Of a stretch of DNA of 64,000 nt, positions 12,445-25,138 are shown one piece after another (positions within the stretch are counted from its first letter, which is position 1; every line of letters starts with the position of its first letter). The notes beneath the pieces were generated by a model, which saw only the letters and a program-made list of their open reading frames with translations, searched no databases and had not been told where the DNA came from. The position numbers and the translations under genes were made by a program. The stretch lies in contig JAEVHH010000002.1 of NCBI GenBank assembly GCA_017607445.1, positions 5,734,001-5,798,000 on the forward strand. The letters run 5' to 3'. The stretch is from Histoplasma ohiense. Its lineage: Eukaryota > Ascomycota > Eurotiomycetes > Onygenales > Ajellomycetaceae.

Positions 12445-13052
12445 TCATTTGCCGCCCATCTGCCCCGACTGCATCATCTGCGCATTCTGCTCCTGGAAGC
12501 GCTGGTTTATGCGCTCAGAGCCCTTCATGAACTTGTCGAAGCAACGATTGATGCACCCTTGCTCACGGCTGATGAGCGATTTGGTCGTGAAGTCGCTGAC
12601 GCAGTCTTCGAAGCAGCGTTGGACGATGTTGGAGTATACCTATATATTCTATCATTTAAAACAAGGAAAAAAGAAAGGAAACATGGGCAGGGCAAAGGGG
12701 AGGGGAAGGAGGGGAAGGAGGGGAGGGGATGGAGGGATTGATGTTTGTTTCGGTTTTGTTCGTTTCAGGCTTCATAAATTTTTTTTTTTCTTTTCTTCTT
12801 TTGGTATGGGGACGGGGATGGGATTGAATTGGGATCGGAGAAAGTTGTACCGTCATGAATTCTTTCATCTGCTTCTTTTCCATGCGGTTTGCCAGCTCGC
12901 GCTGTTCGCTGGCGTTTAGCCTAAATGTGGTTTAATATGTTTTTGTGTTAGCGACTAGCTGTTGTTTTTTTGTTGATGTAATAATCAAGGGACATCCAAG
13001 GGAAAAGAAATTTATATTGAAACGTAGGTAGAAAAAATACATGCCCGTCCAT
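12445..13052 (-). CDS. TIM9: mitochondrial intermembrane-space chaperone Tim9
   Basis: Tim9 pairs with Tim10 to escort hydrophobic carrier proteins across the intermembrane space to the TIM22 translocase. Three minus-strand exons (13045-13052, 12851-12920, 12639 down to 12445) join to 90 aa, the family's size. The twin CX3C motifs are CFEDC and CINRC. They are flanked by the conserved MEKKQMKEFMTVYSNIVQR and ERINQRFQEQNAQMMQSG. The first exon is only 8 nt (ATG GAC GG). With exon 2 it gives MDGLNASEQREL, matching what I recall of fungal Tim9. The first intron then starts with GC rather than GT (GCATGT...TTTAG, 124 nt). The nearby GT alternative shifts the frame. The second intron is 211 nt. 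The family call is very secure; the GC-AG first intron is an inference from frame and N-terminal fit. Confidence 0.93.
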
Positions 13053-15574
13053 GATGCGATTGGTATTGCTGGCTGTTCTCCTTTATAATCCGCGAGGCGA
13101 CAGGTCCGGGACAATTAGCAATGGCAAGGAGAAAGGGTGGTATGTGTTGGCCGCCTTGGTGTTGGGATATGGAATGTTGAAGCTGGCTTTCTGTCCAGGG
13201 CCTGCAGGCTGAGGTGGGATATTATTTTTCCGATAATAGATTGTATGTCATGTGATAAATCTCAACTTCCAAGATTTCTACACAGACAAACGACAACTCT
13301 TTTGTCTGACAGGCAGAGACAGTTGTCAGACCGATGACATCAGTGTCTCTGCAGTAGTTGGTTAAGTTATAATGAGCGTAGTTAAAATAAAGATGTCAGG
13401 ACAACCTTGGAAGTTTAATCGATAACTATATGCCTGCCGTTCAACATCAAATAACTCGGCAGAAAAATCTTGGATGCAAACAAAACATATTATTGATGAA
13501 CTCGAGTTTTTCGTTATTACCAATGCGGCTACGACTTTGGTCCCGAGGTCCTCCTTTATCATACGGAGTACTGTTGACGTATTTTGTCTTGTCATTCCTA
13601 TGCAAATTTCTATTTTCAGATGCTTGATCCTGGCAAATAATCGGGGTGGTAATAACGGCCCGTCAATCATCATAGGATTTCATTTCTTGCTTTTGCTCTC
13701 CTCATGTCAACCAACCAACCAGCAGGTGACGATGTCGATGTGGCTATGTTGACAGACACATTATTCTACATCACTAGAACGTCTAGCATAGAAGATAGTT
13801 TGGATTTTTCTTTCGCCACATTCCAATCCGGAGAGACTGGTGCCATGAGTACAATCATCTTATTTTCATTTGTTCTTCATGGGTTTGTGGCTAATTGTTT
13901 CTTGTTGCGTCAGGTGAGACGAGTGCAAGGCACCAGCTTATAACCTGTTTTTTTGGGACCTGTGTTAAACAAAGGACGCTTTGACATTCCTGGAGAGCGG
14001 GGTTGTGTAGAATAATAAGGTGAGTGCGGAAAGAAGAAGAGAAGAAAAAGGAGAGAAGAAATGTAAATAAATAAAAATAAAAAAAAATAAACAAAACCTT
14101 ATACTGCGGAGTGAGGGTCTAGCCCCCTATCTGTGTCGGATGGGTGAGACTTCTGGTTTTGGGTTAGCAAAATCGCTGAACGAGGGGAGTTTGAAAAATC
14201 TCAGCCGGAAAATCTTTTGGCATGGTTTATACTATGGTTGTAAATAGTGCATACAATGTCTCGCGTCAAAAAGGGCTGAGGATTTGTTGAGGGTGAAGTA
14301 GAGACACTAATTAGTGCGTGGAGCAGCGAACACGACTTAAGTTCGGTCCACTTTTCAAAACCAATGTTCGATCTGTAAACCCCACCAGATGTTCTGAAAC
14401 AATAAATAGTTACTATGCGTAGATGTGCCAGGTAACGAACAGATAGTTAAAGGTTGACGGATTATTATTTAATATTGGTCGTCCTGGTCCATGGGAAATG
14501 GATGGATGGTGTTGACTCACGTGATCCAACGGCCTTCGAGCCCTATCGTGTCCTATTCAATTCCAACCCAACAGTCATCGATCTGCCGGGCATGAATCAA
14601 TTGTTTCAGTGGCTGAGATGGCGAGAAGTCATTGGCATTGACTGCACTAGCCAGGACGGAAATAGCATCGGAAGACTCTTACTAGCGCTGTGTGCTCCTT
14701 GTTCTCTGGCGTTTCTGGGCTCCTGCTGCAAGCCATCATTGGACCATCAGCCACCCGTCAGCAGCGAGGCTGGGTAGTCAGCAACCTTTCGCCCTTTGCG
14801 TCGCCCCCTTCGTTTGAACTTCATCATCACCGACAACCACCACCATCACAACCACCACAGCTATCTCCACCATCTCCACCATCTCCACCATCACTCCCTC
14901 CTTGCTCCTCTCCGCATTCTCTCGTCTCCCATGAGCGGCATGGCCTCGTCGATACGTTGACTCGACTTCTCATATCCCGCCTACACTATTCTTATCCCGC
15001 GTTGCCAGCCTGAGTTTTGCTTTTTCTGTTTGGTGATGGATCTGCTCCACCAACTAATCTAACCGCCTATTTACAGAGTGCGTATTGATCGCGATACACC
15101 ACCAACTCAAATATCCACCCGCCATCCAGCCCAACGGCGACCGGGCCTCTTGGATGGGAACGCCTCTCACTTATCTCCTCCGTCAATCTAGGGCCCCTCC
15201 GCGATTTCCAGCCATCATTCATTGTCCACCACCCGCCCGGGACAGCCAACCCCTCCATTCAGCCTCGTGCACTGGATTGCCGCCGTTTGTTCTTCTCCAG
15301 AGTTGCTTGTTGTCTTCTTCGCGTCCGTCTCCTTCTCGTCTCCATCGTTAACGCTGCCTCTTCAAAAAACTCCAAGAGTCTCATGCGAGATATCCTAGCG
15401 TAGCTCTCTTGCTGGTTTGGATCGAGATATAACCGCTTCATTTCGGTCCTATACCTACCGCTCGGAACATTTTTTGGTGAACTTTACGTCCAAATAGCAA
15501 CTATACCCGATTTACGATTTTCTTGATTTTGTCTGCGTTGCTGGCGCAAACCTTTTGCCTATTATCATCTCACG
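13053..15574. other. intergenic and RhoGAP 5' leader
   Basis: The first 1.4 kb is a gene-free region with a TACGGAGTAC motif at 13562-13571. The right part, from about 14780, is pyrimidine-rich with CCATCTCCA-type repeats around 14866-14900 and many short CT runs. It is probably the promoter and leader of the downstream RhoGAP gene. Open frames there are low-complexity Pro/Ser strings and are not convincing. Confidence 0.5.
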
Positions 15575-18500
15575 ATGTCCGCTGGCAACTCACAGCCAGC
15601 GCCTCAGGCACCTGTCCGTGACTTTCCACGATCAACAGCACATCAGCAACACTCTGTTCCGCAAGGCACGATATCGCCGCCATCAAAACGAGATCTAACC
15701 TCATGGTGGAAGCAGTTCGTGCGAAATACTAAGAAAGATGGGGAGCCAGGTAATACCCTTTTTCTTTCCTCCTTTAGCCTACTACCCAGTTTTTCCTGAA
15801 GATTCTGGTCCTCCCTCTCACGGCATGAATGACAAGACCCTACCAATCTGGAATTGAATGCATCCCCGCCACAGCCGCTGCGTCATTCTATCGCTGTATC
15901 TCATTACTAACGGGCGTCTGTTTATCATGGATAGCACAACCAAGCGGCATTTTCGGAGTACCTCTAAATGTTAGCATAAAATATGCAAATGTGGCAATCT
16001 CTCTAGCCGGGGAGGATGGATCCAGCTTTATATATGGATATGTCCCAATCGTCGTCGCGAAATGTGGCGTGTTTCTAAAAGAAAATGGTTCGCCCTACCG
16101 TTTTCCTATATTTTTGTCTCTTGATCTAATCGATTTCTCTATTTAGCTACGGACGTCGAGGGGATTTTCCGATTAAGTGGATCCGCCAAACGTATCAAGG
16201 ATCTACAAGAGGCCTTTGATTCTCCCGATCGCTTTGGTAAGGGTCTCGATTGGACAGGTTATACCGTGCACGATGCAGCCAACATCCTTCGTCGATACCT
16301 GAACCAGCTTCCAGAGCCAATTATACCCCTAGACTTTTATGAACGGTTTAGGGACCCTCTACGCAAATACCAATCACAAACAGCTGAAGACAAGAATACC
16401 ACCTCTTCCAATGAAGAAGAACTGTTCGATCATGCTAAAGCAGTCACTACGTACCAACAGCTTATAAAGGAACTTCCTCCGTTAAATCGGCAGCTTTTGC
16501 TTTATATTCTCGACCTTCTGACAGTATTTGCATCGAAATCTGAAGTCAATCGCATGACAGCAGCTAACCTAGCGGCTATTTTCCAGCCAGGATTGCTATC
16601 CCATCCGGTGCACGACATGGCACCGAAAGAATACAAATTGAGCCAAGATGTTTTGATATTCCTTATTGAGAATCAGGATAATTTCTTGTTTGGTATGACC
16701 GGCACTGCTGCTGATGCACAAACAGTAAAGGCAATGCAGGCTGGAAATGCGACCAATAACGCCCGATCCACCCTTAGACGATCTGCCTCCAATGCAAGCG
16801 GAAAGGCAGATAGTATACGAAAATATGATACTCTCCGACGGAATGTGTCTGTCTCGTCTAAGCACTCCAAAAATTCAACATTTGATTCAGCAAGTCCCAC
16901 CACCAACTCGATTGGCGGAGGAACGCTTGGCGTACATCGTAGCAACACTGTCCCTTCAAAAAAGGTGGTGGGGATCTCTGCTACACAATTCACCCGCCCT
17001 CGTGAGCCAACAGGCTCCGGATCCGGTCTCGCCTCGCCATCTATTCACTCCCGACGTCAATCCTCCGGTCAAAACCCTTCACCCAAACTGATAGAAGATG
17101 CTTTTGACAAAAAGATATCTGACTCGCCATCTCCTTTGAACATGAATGACGGGTTGGGATTTGTCCAGAACAATGGGCACACACCCCTGGGTTCCCCTGA
17201 TGAACATGCTACGCCTCAGGAGCTAGTTGCTTCGAAACCGGGCACCCAACAATTGGCCGGAACCCCGACGAAAGAAAGGAAACTATCTTCTTTATTCAAG
17301 TCTATCCCACCAGAGGGCGAGCGAAAGGATTGGCGACAGCCCAACAGGTTGAGGAAGAAGCGCCCAGTTCCCGGAAGTGCAAGCGAAAGTGCGAGGAGTT
17401 CTAGCCACTCTTTGCATACTGGACCGGAGACCTCATCTGGAGCGTTAGTATCGCAAGCCGTAGCTGGTAAGCGGGAGGGTTCAGACGATCAGTTGCATAT
17501 GTCAACCCCCAAAGTAACAAATTCAGCTGCCACCCCTACGACTGACGCTACACCACAGCCGAACTGGGAAGTAAAGTCAGCCGCTCATGTATCTTCGGAG
17601 AGTACCCTGAAGCCCGGCAGATCGAGGACCCCGTCAATGCATTCGCGTTCATCTGTGACCGACCATTCTGATTTTGACCATCAAGATGATGCAACCGCAC
17701 AAACAAAAAAAGACCACAGTCGTTGGAGACACCCTCGTGGGGTGAAACGACGTGAACGGTCAGATATGAGTATCTCACCGCCACCTCCCATTGGATACAA
17801 CTCAAATGCAGGCTTCAGTAGTAGCTCGTTAGGCAGCGCAAATTGGCCGCAGAAGACTACATCAAATGAGTCTCGTCTAATTAGCCCCGAAACTTCTGTA
17901 ACCGGAACGATAGATACGGCTAGTACCGCTGCACAACCCCCGTCCTCATTAGCAACGCAAGACTCGATTATGAGTACGAACAGCTACATCGCGAAAACAT
18001 CTAATATTAGCCATCCGAGTAAGGAGCCGGCAGATTCAGAAAGAAAAAGCTTCTTTGGAAAATTCAAGGCCAAAGTTGCAGGCGTAAAGGAAGGAGTGAA
18101 AGAGCGGGAGGCGGAAAGGGCAAAAGAACATGCTAAAGGTTTACCACACTTAGACGGCGAAAAGACGTCTTCGAAGCATAGCTTGCCCATCTTGCCTACC
18201 AAGGAAGCCAAGGAAAATAAAGCTACCTCGACAGAACCAGCAGAAGTTCCACGGGACACCAGTGATCTGGAAGATTCAGAGCCTCCAGAAGCTCCAGTCG
18301 TGGGGACAACAGCAGCAGCTCCTCCCACTCCTCAAGCTTCTCCGCCCCCTTCTATGGTTTTCCCTGGCTCGTTCCCCGAACCGACGATTCCCGAAGAGAA
18401 CCCATCAACATCCATTACAGAAACACCGAAAGATGGTGTCACTGTCCTCCCGAAGGTGGAAGAGGATGAACCCCATTCACCACAACAGCCGCCATCTACG

Positions 18501-18602
18501 GCAGAAACAGTCAAAGGGGTACCTGCACCACCGCTGAAAACTGCTCCAGAGCATCAGGAGTCTCCGGAATCACCATCAACGACCTCAACATCTAATGCAT
18601 AA
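15575..18602 (+). CDS. Rho GTPase-activating protein (SAC7/BAG7-like)
   Basis: A RhoGAP domain speeds GTP hydrolysis by Rho-type GTPases that control actin, polarity and cell-wall synthesis. Three exons (15575-15749, 15935-16087, 16147-18602) join in frame to 927 aa. The domain starts near residue 60 with IFGVPLNVSIKYANV. It carries the Arg finger in GIFRLSGS (about Arg118) and continues through AANILRRYLNQLPEPIIP and the NRMTAANLAAIFQPGLL helix (to about residue 260). The remaining two thirds is a Ser/Pro/Thr-rich tail with basic patches, likely phospho-regulated. It contains a short Lys/Glu helix near SFFGKFKAKVAG. The second donor is GTTCGC, a weak consensus, but the frame and conserved residues require it. 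The domain is secure; assignment to the SAC7-like subgroup is from recollection of architecture. Confidence 0.93.
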
Positions 18603-21600
18603 TTTAGTTGTTCCACCTTTTTGCCCCTTTTCTTTCCTTTTCACCATTAGCCCATTTTCTACCACGCAAGAAGATTACGTTTATTCGTTTGTCCCCTTTC
18701 TATTATTTATATATTATTTTTTAATTTTTTTGTTGTGTGTAATAAGTAATATATAGAGACAATTTGAATGAATCAAACAGTGGAGAGAATAAATAAATAT
18801 TGGAACGTTCTTTTTGTTCTAAAAACCATGATCAAAAGGATGTATTTATTTACTTCCTAATTTTTCTCACCAACCCACTGGCTAAAAATTTTGTAAAGCC
18901 ACGTCAAACCACTTGTTAACCACATTTCTCTTTCTTCAGCCCCCTTTGTTTCTCATCCGCACCCTCTTCTCTCCTTCGCTCTCTCAGTCATTCCAATATT
19001 TTAGTACTACTTCTTATCTTAGCACGATAGAGTTTGCAAACCGGGGCCGCGAGGAGGGGTATGAGTCTCACCATAACGATGTCAGATATTTATATATTTG
19101 TATATACATTTTCCATTTTTTCCCTGCATCTTGTACTTTATCTCTACTAAACTTTCCCCTATATCCTATCGGTTCTATCTACTGCTGTTTACCAACCAAA
19201 CAGAACCAAGTCAAGGGAGGAAGGAAAAAGGGACTTGGAGCTTTGTAGCTTGTCTTGAACAGGTCATATAGCTCTCTGTCCTAATGCGCAGCACTTCTTA
19301 TTTATTGCTTTCATTTCTCTTACTATCCGGTGATGGAACCCGCATTCACATTCACATCATCACGTCTATGTTTTTCATGTTCAAATGTTTTCAATAGAGC
19401 AACAGACGTAGATAAGCATTGACTTAAAGATTGTGGTTCCTTTGAAGGGTTCTTTTTTTCTCTTCTCTTCGTTTTGGTTTCTGCTAATATCCCGAAGCAA
19501 ATAGACCAGCAAGGTCTTCTTTTCCCCCGTCTATATCTAGATATGCATGTACCCTTTATCAAGGAGAGAAGGGGAAAGTTTCGTAAGTCTCCCAGCTAGT
19601 GAAAGCAGATGAACTAACGTAACGAAATGACGCTCCCCCTTAATTTTTTTGTTTTCATGCCGGAGTTCGCGAAGATTGCGGGCTGTTTTGATGTTGGGGA
19701 TTTTGGTTACTTTATTTCGTTTAATTGATTCGTTTATTGAAATGAACAAAAGCGAGAGGGTGTGCGTGCTTGTAAGTACTTGTAGATTGTAAATTCATTG
19801 GTATAGTGGAAGTGAGGAGAGGAGAGGAGAGTACGGAGTACATTCATCGCTACGAGCTCTGTGATAGAAATCGCCACAATACTAACCATAAAACTATCGG
19901 CTTCCTCCTGTGAGTACGAAAGGAGAAACAAGCAGCTTCCTTTCTTTCCTCTTAAAAGGGGTTGAGGGGGGGAAGGCGAAATGGCTTACGATCCGACAAG
20001 CCATTGGCCAACGCAACCTGAATCCGCTCTTTGGAGAGATCTGGTGTCAGTGGCGAGACCTGAGCTCCCATTCCCTTACCCTTCATGCATCCTCCAAACC
20101 TTCTTGCTAAGGGGGGGATGTTGCAGGAGCGGCAGTAGGAACACCATATCTCTTGGCGACATCTATTGAAACCCCTGATGCGCAAGTTCGCGTTTCTCTA
20201 GCTCTAGTTAATACGTTTCCTAAGTGGCGCTATTAGGGGCCCGAAATGTTATGTGGTTTTCTGCCGCTTTCTACCAGAGATTTCCACTTTCCTCAGGGGC
20301 CATAGGGAACGGTTTCCCAATGACACAACCGCGGGTATTGATTACCAGTGGTGGTTACAGTTGAACGCGAAGTTGAAATACCTGGGGCATATCTAGGTAG
20401 TCCTTATCGCCTTGAACATCCAACACCTCCTTGCCGCCGAGCAAATACTAGTATTCGTCATACCCGTTCGGACACGAGATTCTCTCAAAGGGAGCATAGA
20501 GCACATTGCTTCCGTCTCTAATATCCGCAGTATATATATACTATGAGAGCGACGAGTAGTCCACGTTCGAGTATAATTGCCATCGCCGGACCTAGGTATG
20601 ATAAGGAGAAACTCACTTCTTTACGAACGCCTCGGTGATTAACTATATGCTCGCAGTCCGGATTAATAATATTCCAACGGCAAGGAGCGTTGAGAATGGA
20701 TCTCCTCATCTTGGATAATGGTAAACAATTGATATCACAGTGCCGCATAGCCCTTCTGCTCCTAACACAATGAAACCACACAAGAATCCACCACATTCAG
20801 CACGAGATTGCAACAACAACAACAACTACAACAACATGATTGAGTTTTCAGATTGGAGGTGCGCGTGGAGAAATTTCCATCCAATGCAAAGGCACGCAAT
20901 CGAGAATTTGAAGGCGTTCTTTTCTCATCCGACAAATGGGGGTAGGAACTTGAAAACCTAACAACTTTCTTAGCTCACGTAACAATGGGGTAAATTTTTA
21001 TACGGGCGGGAATCACAGCATAGCCATTCCTGAGCTAATATCCTCTACAGGCCGGTTGAAAAGCCAGAAGGGCCAGAGCGGTTCAGCGTCGATACTGGGA
21101 TGCCATGGGTTCAAAAGATACTCATATCACCGATGACAGCCATCTGCAATTCAGCTCATCCATTGGCTGAAGGTGGATCTTCGCCTACAGGCTACCAGTC
21201 GTTTCACCGCGTAACAATCGGGGAAGCTTTATCATACTTGAAAATGGGGTTTGTAATTGAGGGGAACCATGTGTCAGAATAGCAGGCCGAAACGACCCCT
21301 CCAACCTCACTACATTAGCCCACCGTCGTGAATGAAAAGAGAATATGCATCCCTCCGGCCAATGGATATCACATGTTTCATTTATGAAGATCACCAATCC
21401 ACTGTTTAACCATTACAAACGCAGTGGATCAGGCAATCGCGATAATTTACACCGACTGTAGCCTCCCCAATGCATCTCTCAGCACGGAATGAAGGTTTCC
21501 ATATGAAAATGCGATCATTTTTATTCTTCTATACAGTTCTGAATGCTTCTAACACATATATGCTTTTACGGCACCCAAATTTCACATTAAACTTCGCGCA

Positions 21601-21959
21601 AAGCTTGGAATGGTGCAGCGAAATTGCATCTGTCAACCACGGTAGCAACCGCAATCTCGGCCTCGCCATTGGCTGATCAAGCGCCTCTCAGGTAATCCCG
21701 TGACCCAACCGCCGTCGGCTTGAATTGCTGTATAGAGTCTGTGCAGCTGCTGGGTCGGACGAGAGGCAACGCTGAATCCGACAGCAGCGACGAGCCCAAC
21801 GAATCATGGATTTTGCCGCGGTGTTTCCCTCTCCCCCTTCCTCACTCCAGGTTTCAGTTCACCCCTCTCAGCCTTCAATCAAACCCATCACATCCCCACA
21901 TCGGCCTTCTAATAGAGCTTTGTGCTCAGCATATATGCGTCTGGCCTGGTTTAAACTGC
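18603..21959. other. 3.3-kb stretch without recognised gene
   Basis: After the RhoGAP 3' UTR there is no frame I can identify. GTACGGAGTAC occurs at 19831-19841. On the minus strand 19981-20170 contains GC-richer, protein-like frames, for example ALANGLSDR ending next to GTAAGC. I could not assemble exons, and the frames are broken by stops. This may be a gene relic. No terminal repeats or transposase motifs were seen. Confidence 0.4.
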
Positions 21960-23744
21960 ATGACGGACCCTAGGCACGCGATTGGCGTTGAGCCACCCGC
22001 TCGGGATGCGGATTGCGCCACCCCGCGCTCATCCTCACAGATCTCCCGGAATGCGAAACTGGCAACTGATAAAGAGCAACGGATGACGCTTCTACAGGGC
22101 CTCAAGCTCTACCCGAAAGCAGCTGCATGGAGTGTGCTTATCTCAACTTGCATTGTTATGGAAGGCTATGATGTTTGTTTGGTAAACAACTTCTACGCGT
22201 TCCCCCAGTGGAATCAGAAATATGGTGTCCAGTTGGAAAACGGCAACTATCAGGTCCCTGCTATGGTATGTATTAAAATCCGTTTGCTTTGTTATATTTT
22301 TCCGTTGTGCATGTTTTCTGGGGTTAGTTAAACAGTCAATTATTTTCTTCCCCTCTAGTGGCAAGCAGCCCTTAGTAATGGTGCAGTCGTTGGCGAAATC
22401 ATCGGTCTATTTATCAACGGCTGGGCCTCCGAACGTTTTGGATATCGATACACGATTGTAACTTGCCTACTTTTCCTTGCCGGGTTTATTACGATATTCT
22501 TCACTGCAGCTCGTGTGGAGGCTCTGTTAGTAGGTGAGATCCTGTGCGGTATCCCGTGGGGCGTTTTCCAGACCTTATGCGTCAGCTACGCTACCGAAGT
22601 CTGTCCTGTTGCCCTACGGAGCTATCTTACGACCTATGTCAATTTCTGCTGGGGTCTTGGTCAACTCCTTGGAATTGGAGTACTCCAGGCCATGCTAAGT
22701 CGACCTGATGAATGGTCGTACCGAATACCGTACGCATTGCAATGGATCTGGCCTGTCCCTCTTGCCCTCGTGATTTTAATGGCGCCAGAATCCCCGTGGT
22801 GGCTAGTGAGAAAAGGCAAGACGGAGGAAGCGAAACGCGCCCTCCTTCGTCTGACGAGTTTGAATCGAGAGACTGGCTTTGACGCGGACGAGACGATTGC
22901 CATGATTATCCATACCACAGCGTTAGAACAGAAAATTACCAGTGGTGCCAGCTATCTTGACTGTTTCAAGGGAGTCGACTTGCGCCGGACGGAAATTGTT
23001 TGTATGATTTGGGCCATCCAAAATCTTAGTGGCAACTCGTTTTCCAACTACTCGACATACTTCCTCGAACAAGCCGGTGTGTCGACCACTCACGCATATA
23101 CCTTCGCCATGGGACAATATGGAATTAACATGGTAGGCGTTTTGGGTGCGTGGTTTCTCATGTCACGCGGCATCGGCCGAAGGACCCTTTACATTCTCGG
23201 CCTGAGTGGTCTTTGTATTATTCTCTTCATTATGGGTTTCCTTGGTTTCGTCCCTGAGGGCAGCCGAAACCAAAGCTCGCTTGCCACCGGGTCTATGATG
23301 CTCATTTGGGCCCTGATCTACCAAGTCTCCGTCGGCACGGTCTGCTACTCTCTGGTGAGCGAGCTCTCGAGCCGGCGTCTACAAATCAAGACCGTCGTAT
23401 TGGGAAGGATTTTTTACAATATAGCGGCTATCATCTGTAACGTGTTGACCCCATACATGTTGAACCCTAGCGCGTGGAATTGGGGTAACTTTGCGGGGTT
23501 TTTCTGGGGTGGTTCGTGCTTTTGTTGCACCGTTTACACCTATTTCCGTGTTCCTGAACCCCGCGGTCGGTCCTTTGCGGAATTGGATATCCTCTTCGAG
23601 CGTGGCGTTAGTGCAAGGAATTTCTCTGGAACTGTGGTAGATGTCTTTGGAGAGAAGGAACAAACTGAAGTTCTCAATGACTCTAGGAAAGGCCCAGTGG
23701 CACATTTTATTGAGCCACGAGACGAGAAGCGGACGCTGTTCTAA
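21960..23744 (+). CDS. MFS alpha-glucoside/maltose-type sugar:H+ symporter
   Basis: This plasma-membrane sugar porter is of the MFS sugar transporter family and resembles fungal maltose permeases. Two exons (21960-22265, 22359-23744) join to 563 aa. The intron is 93 nt with a GTATGT donor. About twelve hydrophobic segments are visible. Family signatures include GYDVCLVNNFYAFP in helix 1 and GEIIGLFINGWASERFGYRY, the loop 2-3 Gly/Arg motif. PESPWWLVRKGK lies after helix 6 and VPEPRGRSFAELDILFERG after helix 12. The PESPWWL form and the overall order match alpha-glucoside transporters better than hexose transporters. There is no adjacent maltase or MAL regulator, so the substrate is inferred. 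The start is chosen at MTDPRHAIG; the frame stays open upstream, but that part is unlike the family. Confidence 0.93.
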
Positions 23745-24388
23745 TCAAGCAAGAGATTCTCATGTGTATATATAGGAAGTACTGAGAGGATTAAATGGAA
23801 TGTTCTATTGTCCTTGTTTTGCTCTTAATATATAATATTCGTCTCTTGCACTCTGCGTCGCTTTTTTGCCTCATTCCCCATCTTAGTATACATATACCAT
23901 TAAATTTTATTGGAATATTTAACCAACCTTTTTTTTTTTTTAAAAAAAAAAAAAATTGGTTTTTATATTTTATTTTTACTTTTCTTGTCTTGAGAGAGGT
24001 TTTGAAATAGCCTCACATATCTGTCCATCGCTTCGCTCTATACATGAGGATAATGCATTATAATCATAACCTATTTCCAAGATAGTCATCCAAAAACAGC
24101 GAAAGAAAATCACCTGAGAGAGATAGAAAGATTCGCTCACTCAAAAAGAGTCAAGCTGAATCATGTCAGATGGTTGCAATCTTCATCCGTTCGTGACAAG
24201 CGTAGTCAAGTATGTCATCATTGATAAATTTTTAGTCAGACTCCAGCCACAGAAATAGTAGTTACTCCGTACCCTAATATAGATTCGAAATATGGAAGAT
24301 AAAATTAAAAAATGGGCGAGCTACCCTTTACAATCAATGAAGCATGAGCTGTGGGCGACGTATATAGCAGACAATATAACAGAGATAC
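23745..24388. other. intergenic with T-to-A tract palindrome
   Basis: This stretch holds the 3' region of the sugar transporter. A T13-A14 tract with matching AACCAA/TTGGTT flanks lies at about 23921-23961, and TACTCCGTAC at 24263-24272. I see no gene. Confidence 0.5.
23921..23961. repeat. T13-A14 palindrome with matching flanks
   Basis: AACCAA, then CC, then 13 T, 14 A and TTGGTT. The arms pair beyond the homopolymer. It lies about 180 nt downstream of the sugar transporter stop. Confidence 0.85.
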
Positions 24389-25138
24389 ATGATAACAGAT
24401 ATGGCTTCCCACAGACGATGTGAACTGGCTGCTACTAGGCGTGATATTGTCACCGTCAGTCCCACGTCCGACCGTTTTGATAAGCGAAAATATTTTTCAC
24501 ATTGTCTCCTCATCCTCCTCCCCTACGAGCTGCGCAATCAAATATATAAGGCAAGCCTGACGGCCAGCCATCCCATAGACCCTCATAATAAGGGACAGGT
24601 CTCCTTTAGCCCCTTCCTCCTGACAACATGCAAACAAATACATGACGAAGCGACTCGGACCCTCTACGGGGAGAATGAATTCATCCTCCAGAACCTACCA
24701 CGCGATACAGAATGGCTCGATGAAATCGGGGCCCGCAACATCTCCATTCTTAAGCGCGTTCAGTTTTGTGTCAATGCGGGCCCAGTAATCATGACCGAGT
24801 TTGGCGGATTTGTGGTGGATGGCGAGGAACAGCTCTTGCGCGGTCTGCTGCGTCGACTATCGAGGGATGCGAGGGGGCTGAGGTACCTTCGGGTTCACTG
24901 GGCAGGGATGGGTGAGAAGGATTATGAGTGCTATGAATGTAATGAGGATGGCTATGGGATGCAACCCAGATGGGGCTGGGGCGATGAGAGGCGGTTCATG
25001 CTGGAATTAGGGAGGATTCGGGGGTTGAGGGAACTTGTGCTTGATGGAACATTTGAGATCAGCTGGATGGGATATTTGAGGAAGCAAATGGGGGATGAAG
25101 TGTCGGTACGAACGGCGGGTGGTGACGGCAGTGATTGA
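24389..25138 (+). CDS. F-box/2EXR-like fungal protein, function unknown
   Basis: This is a single open frame of up to 249 aa (a second Met at 24401 is equally possible as start). The N-terminal half contains LPYELRNQIYKASL, then FLLTTCKQIHDEATRTLYGENEFIL, then a WLDEIGARNISILKRV segment. That order (P-E-L-R-x-x-I-Y, L-x-x-T-C-x-x-I, E-x-x-x-x-L-Y-x-x-N) is the pattern of the large 2EXR/F-box-like family common in filamentous ascomycetes. Members are proposed to be substrate adaptors, but most are uncharacterised. The C-terminal half is leucine- and glycine-rich with repeated GLRYLRV / GLRELVL segments. The stop is followed by a poly(T) run. I infer a real intronless gene, though expression is unknown. 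No partner genes are nearby. Confidence 0.7.
   Translation: MITDMASHRRCELAATRRDIVTVSPTSDRFDKRKYFSHCLLILLPYELRNQIYKASLTASHPIDPHNKGQVSFSPFLLTTCKQIHDEATRTLYGENEFILQNLPRDTEWLDEIGARNISILKRVQFCVNAGPVIMTEFGGFVVDGEEQLLRGLLRRLSRDARGLRYLRVHWAGMGEKDYECYECNEDGYGMQPRWGWGDERRFMLELGRIRGLRELVLDGTFEISWMGYLRKQMGDEVSVRTAGGDGSD

Noticed and set aside
12133..12919. Plus-strand frames of 196-202 codons with Cys-rich segments
   Set aside because: They are antisense to the TIM9 exons and a CA repeat; TIM9 explains the coding signal.
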